Shown: positions 29,035-39,049, counted from the first letter of the stretch. The stretch: 64,000 nucleotides of DNA from Mucilaginibacter sp. PPCGB 2223 (GCF_001705515.1 NZ_MDJS01000001.1:372001-436000); one strand, 5' to 3'. Numbers and translations are program-made. The notes: generated by a model from the sequence alone, not told the origin.

Positions 29035-32000
29035 ATGCAACTTACCCAGCAACACCGAGCGAAATATTGGCATTTGTTCATGCAAATAGCTATTCTGTTG
29101 CTGCTTATTCAGCCATTATTTGCGCAAAGTGTCCGCCAGGATATCTCCCTCAACAAAAACTGGCTTACCGCCGAAGACGATAACAATGTCAAAGCATATG
29201 GCGGCTTTGAAAATCCGAACTTTAAAACAATCAATTGGAAAAGCGTCGACGTACCGCATAATTGGGACGAATACGAAGGTTACCGCCGTTTAAAACATGG
29301 CGACAGGCATGGCTATGCCTGGTATCGCAAAAGTTTCGCAGTCAAAATTATTCCCGGTAAACGCTATTCTCTGTATTTCGAGGGTGTAGGTTCATACGCT
29401 ACGGTTTGGCTAAATGGTAAGCAGGTTGGTTACCATGCTGGCGGCCGTACCACATTTACTTTGGATGTTACTGATGCTATCAAGGCGCAAAACATTTTGG
29501 CTGTTCGAGCCGATCATCCGGACCATATTCAGGATCTGCCATGGGTTTGCGGTGGCTCGTCGGATGAGGTGGGTTTTTCGGAAGGCTCGCAGCCTATAGG
29601 TATTTTCAGGCCGGTGCATCTGGTCGTTACCAATGCCGTAAGGGTGCAGCCTTTTGGCGTACACATCTGGAACGATACTACAGTAAGCGAACGCTCTGCG
29701 ACAGTGAATATCGAAACTGAAGTTAAAAACTATAAAAACAGTGCAGCAAGCATTACTATCAGCAATAAACTGATCGACAAAGAAGGAAAAATTGTTGCGA
29801 AGGCGTATACTGATCTAACGCTTAATCGGGGCGAAAGCACTACCACACAGTATGGTATAGGATTTAAAAATGTGCATTTATGGTCGCTGCAAGATCCTTA
29901 TTTGTATCGGCTGGTTACCGAGGTGCTTGATGAAAATAAAAATGTTATCGACCGGGAAACCACGCCTTACGGTATACGCCGGATAAGCTGGCCTGTTGGG
30001 CGAAAAGATAATCAGAAACAGTTTTTACTGAATGGAAAGCCTGTATTTATCAACGGCATAGGCGAGTACGAGCACAATATGGGGCAAAGCCACGCTTTTA
30101 CCGATGAACAGGTACGTGCTCGCGTAATGCAGGTAAAGGCGGCAGGTTTTAATGCTTTCCGCGATGCGCATCAGCCGCATAATTTGTTATATCAAAAGTA
30201 TTGGGATGAGCTGGGCGTCCTATGGTGGCCGCAGTTTACGGCGCATATCTGGTATGATACGCCCGCTTTTCGCGATAATTTTAAAACGCTGTTAATTGAT
30301 TGGGTGAAAGAACGCCGTAACGATCCATCAAACATTTTATGGGGTTTACAGAATGAAAGTAAACTGCCTGCCGATTTTGCCAGGGAATGCTCGGATATCA
30401 TCCGTAAGCTCGACCCTACGGCATCATCCCAACGTAAAATAACCACCTGTAACGGCGGCGAAGGTACCGACTGGAACGTTCCGCAAAACTGGACAGGCAC
30501 TTACGGCGGCGATCCGCAAACTTATGCTGCCGACATTCAGAAACAGATTTTGATAGGTGAGTACGGCGCATGGCGCAGTATTGATATGCATACTGAAGGT
30601 GCGTTTGTGCAGGATGGGCCTTTAAGTGAAAATCGTGAAGAGCAATTACTGGAGACTAAGATACGACTGGCAGAATCGGTAAAGGATAAGTCCGCCGGCC
30701 AGTTTTTATGGGTGCTCAGCTCGCACGATAACCCTGGCAGGGTACAGGCAGGCGAAGGTTATCGCGAATTGGACAGGATTGGCCCAATAAATTATAAAGG
30801 GCTGCTAACGCCATGGGGCGAACCTACCGACGCTTTTTACCTGTATCGCGCTAATTATGTACCGAAGGACAAGGAGCCGATGGTTTACATCGTATCGCAT
30901 ACCTGGCCCGACAGGTGGCTGAAGCCAGGCAAAAAAGATAGCATTATAGTGTACTCGAACTGCGACGAGGTGGAGCTATTTAATGATATTAACGGTGCAT
31001 CGTTAGGCAAACGCCGGCAACAGGGCAAGGGTACGCATTTTCAGTGGGATGGTGTAGATATCAAATGCAATATGCTTTACGCGGTGGGGTATGTAAGCGG
31101 TAAAAAAGTAGCAGAGGATTACATCATGTTGCATCATTTACCTGCTTCGCCCAATTTTAAAAATATCAGGATTGATCAAGATATTCTCGCACCGGCACAG
31201 GGGATGAATTATGTTTACCGGGTAAATTGCGGAGGACCTGCTTATACCGACCATTTGGGGAATACCTGGATGCAGGATGTTCAACAACCCGATAAAAAGC
31301 ATTGGGGCTCAACCTCGTGGACAGACGATTTTGCGGGGATGCCGGCCATGTTCGGGAGCCAGCGGCGGATAATTGATCCTGTTGCGGGTACGCTCGATGA
31401 ACCATTGTTTCAAACATTCAGGTACGGTAGGAATAAGCTGAAATATGATTTCCCGCTGCCCAATGGCGAATACCGGGTTGAGCTTTATTTTGCCGAACCC
31501 TGGTACGGCCTCGCTAACATCGATGCTACCGGCTGGCGCGTGTTCGATGTGGCTGTCAACGGGAAAACCATGTTAAAAAACGTCGATCTGTTTAAAGAGG
31601 CAGGCTTTTCAACTGCGGTTAAAAAGGTTTTGTATGTACACGTTACCAATGGCTGGCTCTCCATTAGTTTTCCGCAGGTGGCCTCCGGCCAGGCGGTAAT
31701 CTCGGCAATAGCCATCGCTACAAAAAATACCCGGATGCCGGCAGTAACTACAGCGCCGACCCTTGTTCAAAATTTGAGATCGAAGGGCAAAGACAAGTGG
31801 AAACTTAATACCTGGATGGATACCGGCAATCAACAGTACGCCGGCGCCGGTACACAATTCAGTAAACTGCCGCCAAACCTGTACGGTGCCGAATGGTTAA
31901 GCACTTCGCAAAGCGCAACTGGAGGAGCTTCTTTCTCGGTGGCTACCGACGCAGAGGTTTATGTTGCCATTGATGAAAAAGCAAAACAATTACCGGGTTG

Positions 32001-32574
32001 GTTAAAGAATTACGACGATACCAAGACCTTTATCGAAACTGACGCAGATGGCGGGCATCGTTTTAATGTTTATCACCATCGCTTCAATAAAAACGCTACG
32101 GTGATATTTGGTAAAAATGCTGATAACGCGCTCATGTATACCATCTCAGTATTGCCGGTAACCTACATGGAGCGCGCTACCGATCTGAAACCTACGGTAT
32201 CTTATAAGCCGGAAACAGCTATTCTGACAGGTGGGATCACCCTTGCAGAGCCGGCAGGTAAAAAAGCCATCAGTTTTAAATCGGATGAAGGTAGCATAGC
32301 CTGGGCAATTGCACCTGGTGTGGCCGATGTATACACCATTCGTGTAAAATACTTAAACACGACAGGCAAAACTCTTAGCGCGAACGTGAAGGTATTGGCA
32401 GCCGATGGCCCGGTGATGAAATCGGGCATAATGGAGTTCCCGCCAACAACTGCCGATAAATGGAAAACTGTTGAAACCACTACGGGTACAAGTATTAATG
32501 CCGGTAATTACCGGGTTCAGATATCGGCTAAAGCAGCTACAGGGCTAAGCATTTCGGGAATAGAAATACAGTAG
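29035..32574 (+). CDS. GH2 glycosidase with C-terminal malectin-like domain
   Basis: This 1179-residue protein starts 1 nt after the GH95 stop. The N-terminus has a hydrophobic signal segment ending in PLFAQ after an unusually long polar start (MQLTQQHRAKYWHLF). It has the GH2 sugar-binding and Ig-like domains (WYRKSF, VWLNGKQVGYHAGG, GIYRP-like GIFRPVHL), then a TIM barrel with acid/base Glu in WGLQNES (about 440) and nucleophile candidate Glu in IGEYGAW (about 509). A malectin-like carbohydrate-binding domain lies near 800-895 (YRVELYFAEPWYG), and a further beta domain is at the C-terminus. The natural bond could be a beta-galactoside, beta-glucuronide or beta-galacturonide. Confidence 0.85.
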   Translation: MQLTQQHRAKYWHLFMQIAILLLLIQPLFAQSVRQDISLNKNWLTAEDDNNVKAYGGFENPNFKTINWKSVDVPHNWDEYEGYRRLKHGDRHGYAWYRKSFAVKIIPGKRYSLYFEGVGSYATVWLNGKQVGYHAGGRTTFTLDVTDAIKAQNILAVRADHPDHIQDLPWVCGGSSDEVGFSEGSQPIGIFRPVHLVVTNAVRVQPFGVHIWNDTTVSERSATVNIETEVKNYKNSAASITISNKLIDKEGKIVAKAYTDLTLNRGESTTTQYGIGFKNVHLWSLQDPYLYRLVTEVLDENKNVIDRETTPYGIRRISWPVGRKDNQKQFLLNGKPVFINGIGEYEHNMGQSHAFTDEQVRARVMQVKAAGFNAFRDAHQPHNLLYQKYWDELGVLWWPQFTAHIWYDTPAFRDNFKTLLIDWVKERRNDPSNILWGLQNESKLPADFARECSDIIRKLDPTASSQRKITTCNGGEGTDWNVPQNWTGTYGGDPQTYAADIQKQILIGEYGAWRSIDMHTEGAFVQDGPLSENREEQLLETKIRLAESVKDKSAGQFLWVLSSHDNPGRVQAGEGYRELDRIGPINYKGLLTPWGEPTDAFYLYRANYVPKDKEPMVYIVSHTWPDRWLKPGKKDSIIVYSNCDEVELFNDINGASLGKRRQQGKGTHFQWDGVDIKCNMLYAVGYVSGKKVAEDYIMLHHLPASPNFKNIRIDQDILAPAQGMNYVYRVNCGGPAYTDHLGNTWMQDVQQPDKKHWGSTSWTDDFAGMPAMFGSQRRIIDPVAGTLDEPLFQTFRYGRNKLKYDFPLPNGEYRVELYFAEPWYGLANIDATGWRVFDVAVNGKTMLKNVDLFKEAGFSTAVKKVLYVHVTNGWLSISFPQVASGQAVISAIAIATKNTRMPAVTTAPTLVQNLRSKGKDKWKLNTWMDTGNQQYAGAGTQFSKLPPNLYGAEWLSTSQSATGGASFSVATDAEVYVAIDEKAKQLPGWLKNYDDTKTFIETDADGGHRFNVYHHRFNKNATVIFGKNADNALMYTISVLPVTYMERATDLKPTVSYKPETAILTGGITLAEPAGKKAISFKSDEGSIAWAIAPGVADVYTIRVKYLNTTGKTLSANVKVLAADGPVMKSGIMEFPPTTADKWKTVETTTGTSINAGNYRVQISAKAATGLSISGIEIQ

Positions 32575-32599
32575 ATGTGCAAATGAAAAAACTAATGAT

Positions 32600-33739
32600 A
32601 TGAGATTAGCAAAGTTGTTTTTTGGGATTTTACTGATGGTGACAGCAATAGTGGCGCATGCACAAACAGTATCTGAGGCCAAAATGCAGGAGATTTACAA
32701 CGAAGTAAAAACGCCATTCAAATACGGTATGGTAATGGTGCCGACCGATAACAGCAAAAAAATGGACTGCCCCACGGTGTTCCGCAAAACCCGGAAATGG
32801 TACATGACCTATATTATCTTTAACGGCCGCGGTTATGAAACCTGGCTGGCCAAAAGCGATGACCTGCTGCATTGGGCAACGCAGGGACGTGTGTTATCAT
32901 TCAGTGATACGACGGATTGGGACAATAACCAAAAGGCCGGCTACGCTGCTTTGGAAGATACCAGATGGGGCGGCAGCTACGAGCTGCAAAAATACGACGG
33001 CAAATACTGGATGAGCTATTTCGGCGGCCATGAGCGTGGTTACGAAAAGGGCTCGTTGGCTATTAGCCTGGCGTATACTGATAAAGATCCGTCTGTGCCG
33101 CATGATTGGCAGCGCCTTGGCCACCCGGTGTTGACGCCTGCCGATAGTACCGTTAGTTGGTGGGATAATCATATTTTGTATAAGGAAACCGTGATCTGGG
33201 ACAAAGCAAAAACCACCGGCTACCCGTTTTTAATGTATTATAACGCCAACGGCGACAGCGTAAACAAAAAACGCGGGGCAGAACGCATCGGCCTTGCCGT
33301 ATCAACTGACATGGTGCATTGGAAGCGCTATGGTAAAGACCCGGTGCTGAATCATGGCGCAGGCATTACCGGCGACCCGAACATTGAGAAGATAGGAGAT
33401 ACCTGGGTGATGTTTTACTTCGGTGCGTTTTGGTCGACCTCCGGGCCGACATGGAATAAACGTGGTGGGGCGTTTAATCGTTTCGCGGCATCGTACGACC
33501 TGGTACACTGGACGGATTGGACCGGAGACGATCTGATCAAATCATCCGAAGTGTTCGACGGGCAATTCGCGCATAAGTCGTACGTCATTAAATATAAAGG
33601 TGTAGTTTATCACTTTTATTGCGCGGTAAACAAAGCCGATCAGAGAGGCATTGCGGTAGCCACCTCAAAAGATATGGGTAAAAGCGAAGTGCATTTTGTT
33701 GCTCCGCCACCGCAAAAAGCACGGTCGGTAGGGCAGTAG
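32600..33739 (+). CDS. Secreted five-bladed beta-propeller glycosidase, possible GH143-type Dha hydrolase
   Basis: This 379-residue protein has a signal peptide ending in AHAQ and five recurring blade cores: CPTVFRKTRKWYMTYIIF, LQKYDGKYWMSYFGG, YPFLMYYNANG, IEKIGDTWVMFYFGAF and VIKYKGVVYHFYCAV. Polar residues on the blade tops (DCP, EDTRWGG, KET, GDPN, DGQFAH) would line the active centre. The pattern fits GH32/43/68-like propellers but none of the standard motifs exactly. From memory, the N-terminal GH143 domain of BT1020, which frees Dha from RG-II, is a five-bladed propeller of similar character. I offer this only as a hypothesis, strengthened by the upstream acid-sugar operon. Confidence 0.65.
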   Translation: MRLAKLFFGILLMVTAIVAHAQTVSEAKMQEIYNEVKTPFKYGMVMVPTDNSKKMDCPTVFRKTRKWYMTYIIFNGRGYETWLAKSDDLLHWATQGRVLSFSDTTDWDNNQKAGYAALEDTRWGGSYELQKYDGKYWMSYFGGHERGYEKGSLAISLAYTDKDPSVPHDWQRLGHPVLTPADSTVSWWDNHILYKETVIWDKAKTTGYPFLMYYNANGDSVNKKRGAERIGLAVSTDMVHWKRYGKDPVLNHGAGITGDPNIEKIGDTWVMFYFGAFWSTSGPTWNKRGGAFNRFAASYDLVHWTDWTGDDLIKSSEVFDGQFAHKSYVIKYKGVVYHFYCAVNKADQRGIAVATSKDMGKSEVHFVAPPPQKARSVGQ

Positions 33740-33795
33740 GATTTTTTATGATAAAAAGAGTTGGTAGTGAAAAGTAACACTGATTATAAAGTTTT

Positions 33796-33880
33796 GGGCG
33801 TTTCCCTGTGGGCCGGGCTATCCGCTCATACTGCACAGGCTTTAGCCACGGGCCGGTATCCGCTGCTATCCCTAACGCGG
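33796..33880 (+). repeat. Dispersed GC-rich repeat, copy C, touching a start codon
   Basis: This 85-bp copy ends 3 nt before the ATG (33884) of the next GH2 gene. It aligns with copy B over its full length. The frame of the GH2 gene is open through the whole repeat, so the element contributes the sequence immediately before the start and may have replaced the original leader. Confidence 0.85.
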
Positions 33881-33883
33881 CTC

Positions 33884-36289
33884 ATGGGTATATCTTGCCT
33901 GCTGATCTTATTAACCTCTTCCGTTACTTTCGCACAGCATTCCCCATCTCAAAACTTTAACCAAAACTGGAAATTTAATTTAGGCGATGACAGCCTGGCA
34001 AAACACCAGGCTTACGATGACAGCCGCTGGAGAAAACTGGATCTGCCGCAAGATTGGAGCATTGAAGGAAAATTTGACGAAAAAGCACCCGGTACAACCA
34101 ACGAAGCCGCTTTGCCCACAGGTATTGGCTGGTATCGCAAAACGTTTACCATCCCGGCAACGGATAAAGGCAAAAATATTTATATTGATTTTGACGGCGT
34201 ATACCGTAATAGCACAGTTTGGCTCAACGGACATTTGCTGGGCAACAGGCCGAACGGGTATATCTCGTTCAGGTATGATCTGACGCCTTATCTTAACTTT
34301 GGTGCAAGGCCTAATGTCGTCGCCGTAAAGGTTGATAACTCGGCGCAACCTAACTCGCGCTGGTATTCGGGTTCGGGGATATACCGGAATGTTTGGTTAT
34401 TAAAGGAAAACCCTCATGGGTTTGATCAATGGGATACTTTTGTAACTACACCATCAATAAATGATCAAAATGCCACTGTTCGAATAGTAACCAAGGTCAA
34501 CTTTGGCAGTTTGGGTAAAAAGTTACATCTGAAAATAACAATAAACAACGAATCGGGTAAAACTGTTGCCGCAGTAAAATCAGTTATACCTTATGTCGGT
34601 TTGTTTAAAGCATACTCATTCCGGGAAGAATTAAAAGTGTTCAAACCTATTCTCTGGTCGGTTAAGCACCCTTACCTATATAAAGCAGTATGCCAGGTGT
34701 TGGATGGTGATAAAGTTTTGAATGCTGAAACGACCAGCTTCGGCATCCGCTTTTTCAATTTCGATGAGCACAAGGGGTTTTTTCTGAATGGCAGATCGCT
34801 GAAAATAAACGGCGTTTGCCTGCACCATGATGCAGGGGCTTTAGGCGCGGTAGTTAACAAACATGCCATCGAGCGACAGCTTAAAATATTAAAAGATATG
34901 GGCTGCAATGCCATCCGTACATCGCACAATCCGCCTGCTCCCGAGCTTTTAGACCTATGCGATAAAATGGGTTTTTTAGTGATGGATGAAGCATTTGATA
35001 TGTGGAAGAAAAAGAAGACCCAAAACGATTATCATTTGGATTGGGATAAATGGCATAAGCAGGATTTAATTGATCAGATCAAACGCGACCGTAACCACGC
35101 ATCGGTTTTTATGTGGAGCATCGGCAACGAGATACGGGAGCAGTTTGATACATCGGGCATACGCATCGCTAAAGAATTGGCTGGTATTGTAAAAGAATAT
35201 GACCCGACACGGCCGGTTACTTCGGCTCTGACGGAAACCGATCCTAAAAAGAATTTTATTTACCAGAGCGGCGCTTTGGATGTGTTAGGCTTTAATTATC
35301 ACCATGAGTTGTATCCTGATTTTCCGAAGAATTATCCCGGCCAGAAGTTTCTCGCTACCGAAACGGTTTCGGCTTTAGAAACCCGCGGACATTATGATAT
35401 GCCCAGCGACAGCATACGCCGCTGGCCGCATAATGGTAAGGATCCGCTGAAAGATGGTAATGCAGATCTGACAGTTTCGGCTTATGACAATATATCAGCC
35501 TATTGGGGTTCAACGCACGAAGAAACCTGGAAAGTGATCAAAAAGTACAATTTCCTTTCGGGGATGTTTATCTGGACCGGTTTTGATTACCTGGGCGAGC
35601 CAACACCATATCCGTGGCCGGCGCGCAGTTCGTATTTCGGCATTGTCGATCTGGCCGGGTTCCCTAAGGATATCTATTATATGTACCAAAGCGAATGGAC
35701 AAATAAGCCCGTACTGCATATCTTTCCGCATTGGAACTGGCAGCCGGGTAAGGTGGTCGACGTTTGGGCATATTATAGCCGGGCTGATGAGGTGGAACTG
35801 TTTTTAAACGGCAAATCACTGGGAGTGAGGCATAAGCAAGTCGACGACCTGCATGTGCAATGGCGGGTAAGATATGAAGCGGGAGCTTTAAAAGCGGTAT
35901 CACGGCTGAATGGTAAGGTGGTACTGACCCGCGAGATACATACAGCAGGTAAGCCGGCGAGAATTGAACTCATAACAGATAAAACCAAACTTAAAGCCGA
36001 TGGAACGGACCTAAGCTATATTACTGTGCGGGTCACTGATGCGCAGGGTAACCTTGTGCCCGATGCCGGTAACCAGATACAGTTCGAGGTAAACGGACCG
36101 GGCTTTATAGCCGGTGTCGATAACGGCTTGCAAACCAGCCTGGAGCCTTTCAACTCTTCATCGTGTAAAGTATTTAATGGCTTATGCCTCGCCATCATAC
36201 AATCTAAAAACTATAAGGGTAAGGTTATGGTTACGGCAAGTTCAGCCGGGCTACAACCGGTTACAATTTTTATCGATTGTAACAAATAA
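33884..36289 (+). CDS. GH2 glycosidase (beta-galactosidase-like)
   Basis: From ATG 33884 the product has 801 residues. It shows the GH2 order: jelly roll (WYRKTFTIP, TVWLNGHLLGNRPNGY, SGSGIYRNVWL), Ig-like domain, TIM barrel with CNAIRTSHNPPAPELLDLCD, acid/base Glu in WSIGNEIREQ (about 414) and nucleophile Glu in LATETVSAL (about 492), then DUF4982- and Ig-like C-terminal domains (FLNGKSLGV, LKADGTDLSYITV). The short signal sequence, MGISCLLILLTSSVTFAQ, has no basic residue after the start, which is unusual. The true start could lie upstream inside the repeat, whose frame supplies an Arg just before this Met. The substrate is probably a beta-galactoside or related residue. Confidence 0.88.
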   Translation: MGISCLLILLTSSVTFAQHSPSQNFNQNWKFNLGDDSLAKHQAYDDSRWRKLDLPQDWSIEGKFDEKAPGTTNEAALPTGIGWYRKTFTIPATDKGKNIYIDFDGVYRNSTVWLNGHLLGNRPNGYISFRYDLTPYLNFGARPNVVAVKVDNSAQPNSRWYSGSGIYRNVWLLKENPHGFDQWDTFVTTPSINDQNATVRIVTKVNFGSLGKKLHLKITINNESGKTVAAVKSVIPYVGLFKAYSFREELKVFKPILWSVKHPYLYKAVCQVLDGDKVLNAETTSFGIRFFNFDEHKGFFLNGRSLKINGVCLHHDAGALGAVVNKHAIERQLKILKDMGCNAIRTSHNPPAPELLDLCDKMGFLVMDEAFDMWKKKKTQNDYHLDWDKWHKQDLIDQIKRDRNHASVFMWSIGNEIREQFDTSGIRIAKELAGIVKEYDPTRPVTSALTETDPKKNFIYQSGALDVLGFNYHHELYPDFPKNYPGQKFLATETVSALETRGHYDMPSDSIRRWPHNGKDPLKDGNADLTVSAYDNISAYWGSTHEETWKVIKKYNFLSGMFIWTGFDYLGEPTPYPWPARSSYFGIVDLAGFPKDIYYMYQSEWTNKPVLHIFPHWNWQPGKVVDVWAYYSRADEVELFLNGKSLGVRHKQVDDLHVQWRVRYEAGALKAVSRLNGKVVLTREIHTAGKPARIELITDKTKLKADGTDLSYITVRVTDAQGNLVPDAGNQIQFEVNGPGFIAGVDNGLQTSLEPFNSSSCKVFNGLCLAIIQSKNYKGKVMVTASSAGLQPVTIFIDCNK

Positions 36290-36399
36290 GTTATTAATGC
36301 TAAAATCGTACAATAGTTGGAGAACCTGATACACAAAAGCAGTGCCTGTTGCGAGTAGTTTTATCCCAATAAACCTGCGGCACTTATTTACCCGTATCT

Positions 36400-37431
36400 A
36401 TGAAACAACAAAGCATCTTCGATCATATCAGCGTTGACGGCTTTTCGTCGACACCGAAATATATGCAGCTTGCCAATTGTATCCACGAAGCGGTAATGAC
36501 CGGGAAAATTAACCGCGACCGGATTCTGCCATCGCTGCACGAACTGACCTATCATCTCGAAATATCAAGAGATACGGCCGATAAAGGCTATAAATACTTG
36601 CGAAACCTGGGCATACTGGCATCTATCCCCGGTAAGGGCCATTTTATTACTGCGAATAACGTGGTAAGGCAAAACAAGATTTTTTTGCTGATCAACGAAC
36701 TGGGAAATAATAAAAAAGTATTCTATGATGCCTTTACGCAGGTTTTAAAGGAGCCCGTAACCATCGATTTCTATGTGTACAATGGAGATTTTGCCTTGTT
36801 TAAAAAACTGTTCAATACCAGGCGCGAGGGTTATACCCATTATGTTATCTTACCACAATTTACCGAAGGCGGAGAGCACGTGCACGAATTGATTGATACC
36901 CTGCCGAAAGACAGGCTGATCCTGCTGGATAAACCTGTTGCCGGGTTAAAGGGTAATTACGGTGCAGTTTATGAAGACTTTAAAAAAGGCATTTACTCAT
37001 CGCTCGAAAAGTTACTTGAGCCGTTGAGCAAGTATCACACCATGAAACTGGTTTTGCCGCAGAATGATCATCATTGTGCCGGTATAGTCAAGAATTTCGG
37101 TGCATTTTGCCTGCAGTATGCATTTGAGCGAGCTGTGCTGAAAGATGTTGGCACTACAGAAATTAAACAGGGAGAGGTTTACGTTTGCCTTGCTGACGAT
37201 GACCTGATCACGCTGATCGAAAAAATCAAAACCACTAAATTTAAGGTTGGGAAAGATGTAGGTATCATATCGTGCAATGAAACACCGCTTAAAAAATATA
37301 TCCTGGAAGGTATTACCACGATATCGGTTGATTATGAACAAATGGGCAGGCAGGCTGCTACCATGATCCTGAAAGGGCAGATGGAACAAATGCATTTGGA
37401 GTGCCGTATCAAACAACGATCGTCAATATAA
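36400..37431 (+). CDS. GntR-family regulator with LacI-type ligand-binding domain
   Basis: The 343-residue protein has an N-terminal winged helix-turn-helix of the GntR type at about 15-85 (LANCIHEAVMTGKINRDRI, ILPSLHELTYHLEISRDTA, LGILASIPGKGHFI). The rest resembles a periplasmic-binding-protein/LacI effector domain, ending with GIISCNETPLKKYILEGITTIS and EQMGRQAATMIL. This layout is common in Bacteroidota regulators of sugar catabolism. It lies 110 nt after the GH2 gene and 26 nt before a symporter gene, so it probably controls the symporter/aldolase pair and perhaps the surrounding locus in response to a sugar or sugar acid. Confidence 0.85.
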   Translation: MKQQSIFDHISVDGFSSTPKYMQLANCIHEAVMTGKINRDRILPSLHELTYHLEISRDTADKGYKYLRNLGILASIPGKGHFITANNVVRQNKIFLLINELGNNKKVFYDAFTQVLKEPVTIDFYVYNGDFALFKKLFNTRREGYTHYVILPQFTEGGEHVHELIDTLPKDRLILLDKPVAGLKGNYGAVYEDFKKGIYSSLEKLLEPLSKYHTMKLVLPQNDHHCAGIVKNFGAFCLQYAFERAVLKDVGTTEIKQGEVYVCLADDDLITLIEKIKTTKFKVGKDVGIISCNETPLKKYILEGITTISVDYEQMGRQAATMILKGQMEQMHLECRIKQRSSI

Positions 37432-37457
37432 TCTAATCCCAAGCAACCACCAGGCAT

Positions 37458-39047
37458 ATGAAAGTTTTGCCCCTGTTCGATCTCGCGATCATTGTGCTCT
37501 ATTTGCTGGGGATGATTCTGGTAGGCTTTTATTTTTCGCGCAAAAACAACAATTCCGATTCGTATTCCAAAGCGTCGGGCCTGATACCAGGTTGGGCCAT
37601 CGGCATGTCGATCTATGCTACCTTTCTCAGCAGTAATACTTTTTTAGGTGTACCCGGTAAAGCCTTTGGTGGCAACTGGAATGCTTTTGTATTCAGCCTG
37701 TCGATGCCTTTAGCAGCCTGGGTTGCTACTAAATATTTTGTACCATTTTATCGTGAAACCGGGCAGATATCAGCGTATACGCATCTGGAAAAGCGTTTTG
37801 GCGCCTGGGCGCGAACGTATGCCGTAGTTTGCTTTTTACTGACGCAGTTGGCACGTATGGGCTCGGTTTTTTTTGGGATAGCTTTGAGCCTGCAGGCCCT
37901 GACGGGCTATTCCATGCAGACGATCATGATCGTGATGGGTATATCCATTATCATTTACACGGTAATGGGAGGTATTAAAGCGGTGATTTGGACGGAAGTT
38001 GTGCAAGGCGTTATCAAAACCCTGGGCGCAGTGCTGATCATCTATCTCATCGTATCGCATATGGATGGCGGTATCCAAAGGATAGTTAGTATTGGGAAGA
38101 TAGCAGGTAAGTTTAGCCTGGGTAGCTTCTCGGCAAATTTTACCCAATCGACTTTTTGGGTAGTGCTCCTTTACGGGTTCTTTATCAATCTCAATAATTT
38201 CGGGATGGATCAGAATTATATTCAGCGCTATCATACCGCAAAATCGGCAAAAGCCGCAGCAAAATCGGTATGGCTTTGCGTTTACATTTATGTCCCGGCC
38301 TCGTTCCTGTTTTTTATCATCGGCGCATGTTTGTTTGCGTATTACAATGTTCACCCCGAATTGCTCGAAGGCATCAGGCACCAGGCCGCGGTAGAAAGAT
38401 TGCCGCTCAATGCCACTGCCGATCAGATCAACGCTTTGGCTGCGAAACTGCAGCCCGCCGACTACGGCGATAAAGTAATGCCGCATTTTATGGTCACCAG
38501 CATCCCGACGGGTTTGGTCGGCCTCATCGTATCTGCAATTTTATCCGCCGCTATGAGCACCATCAGTTCGGGCATGAACTCGTCGGCTACTGTGTTTACC
38601 GTCGATATCTATAAACGTTATATCAAACCGGGCATCAACGAAAGGCAAACCCTGAATACGCTGCACATTGCTACCGTGATCTTCGGGTTACTGGGCATGG
38701 GCACGGGTATCGCCATGATAGGAGTGAAGAGCATCCTCGATATCTGGTGGGCGCTTTCGGGCATATTTGCCGCGGGTATGCTGGGCCTTTTCCTGCTGGG
38801 CATCATTAGCAAACAAACCCAAAACCAGGAAGCGCTTATAGCTTCAATCATCGGTTTACTGGTTATTTTATGGATGACTTTCCCGGGCCTTATCCCCGAA
38901 GAATATAAATTCCTGCGCAATACGCTGCATACCAACATGATCATCGTGGTAGGTACGCTGGCTATTTTCCTTGTTGGAATACTGTTAACAAAACTAAAAG
39001 CTGCGCCAACCGATGCAGCGCAACACGAAATACAAGAGATACATTAA
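37458..39047 (+). CDS. Sodium:solute symporter (SSS family), second copy
   Basis: The 529-residue membrane protein begins with LFDLAIIVLYLLGMILVG and carries the SSS motif SGLIPGWAIGMSIYATFLSS (about 40-59) and the LIVSAILSAAMSTISSGMNS core helix (about 355-374). It is clearly related to, but not close to, the symporter at 21748. It follows the GntR gene by 26 nt and precedes the DapA-like gene by 2 nt, forming a regulator-transporter-enzyme unit. It should import a sugar or sugar acid with Na+. Having two such carriers in one locus suggests two different imported products. Confidence 0.88.
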   Translation: MKVLPLFDLAIIVLYLLGMILVGFYFSRKNNNSDSYSKASGLIPGWAIGMSIYATFLSSNTFLGVPGKAFGGNWNAFVFSLSMPLAAWVATKYFVPFYRETGQISAYTHLEKRFGAWARTYAVVCFLLTQLARMGSVFFGIALSLQALTGYSMQTIMIVMGISIIIYTVMGGIKAVIWTEVVQGVIKTLGAVLIIYLIVSHMDGGIQRIVSIGKIAGKFSLGSFSANFTQSTFWVVLLYGFFINLNNFGMDQNYIQRYHTAKSAKAAAKSVWLCVYIYVPASFLFFIIGACLFAYYNVHPELLEGIRHQAAVERLPLNATADQINALAAKLQPADYGDKVMPHFMVTSIPTGLVGLIVSAILSAAMSTISSGMNSSATVFTVDIYKRYIKPGINERQTLNTLHIATVIFGLLGMGTGIAMIGVKSILDIWWALSGIFAAGMLGLFLLGIISKQTQNQEALIASIIGLLVILWMTFPGLIPEEYKFLRNTLHTNMIIVVGTLAIFLVGILLTKLKAAPTDAAQHEIQEIH

Positions 39048-39049
39048 GA

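Noticed and set aside
33761..33883. N-terminal extension of the second GH2 protein by 41 residues
   Set aside because: It is repeat copy C read in frame from a TTG. I use ATG 33884, but note the odd signal peptide as a finding.
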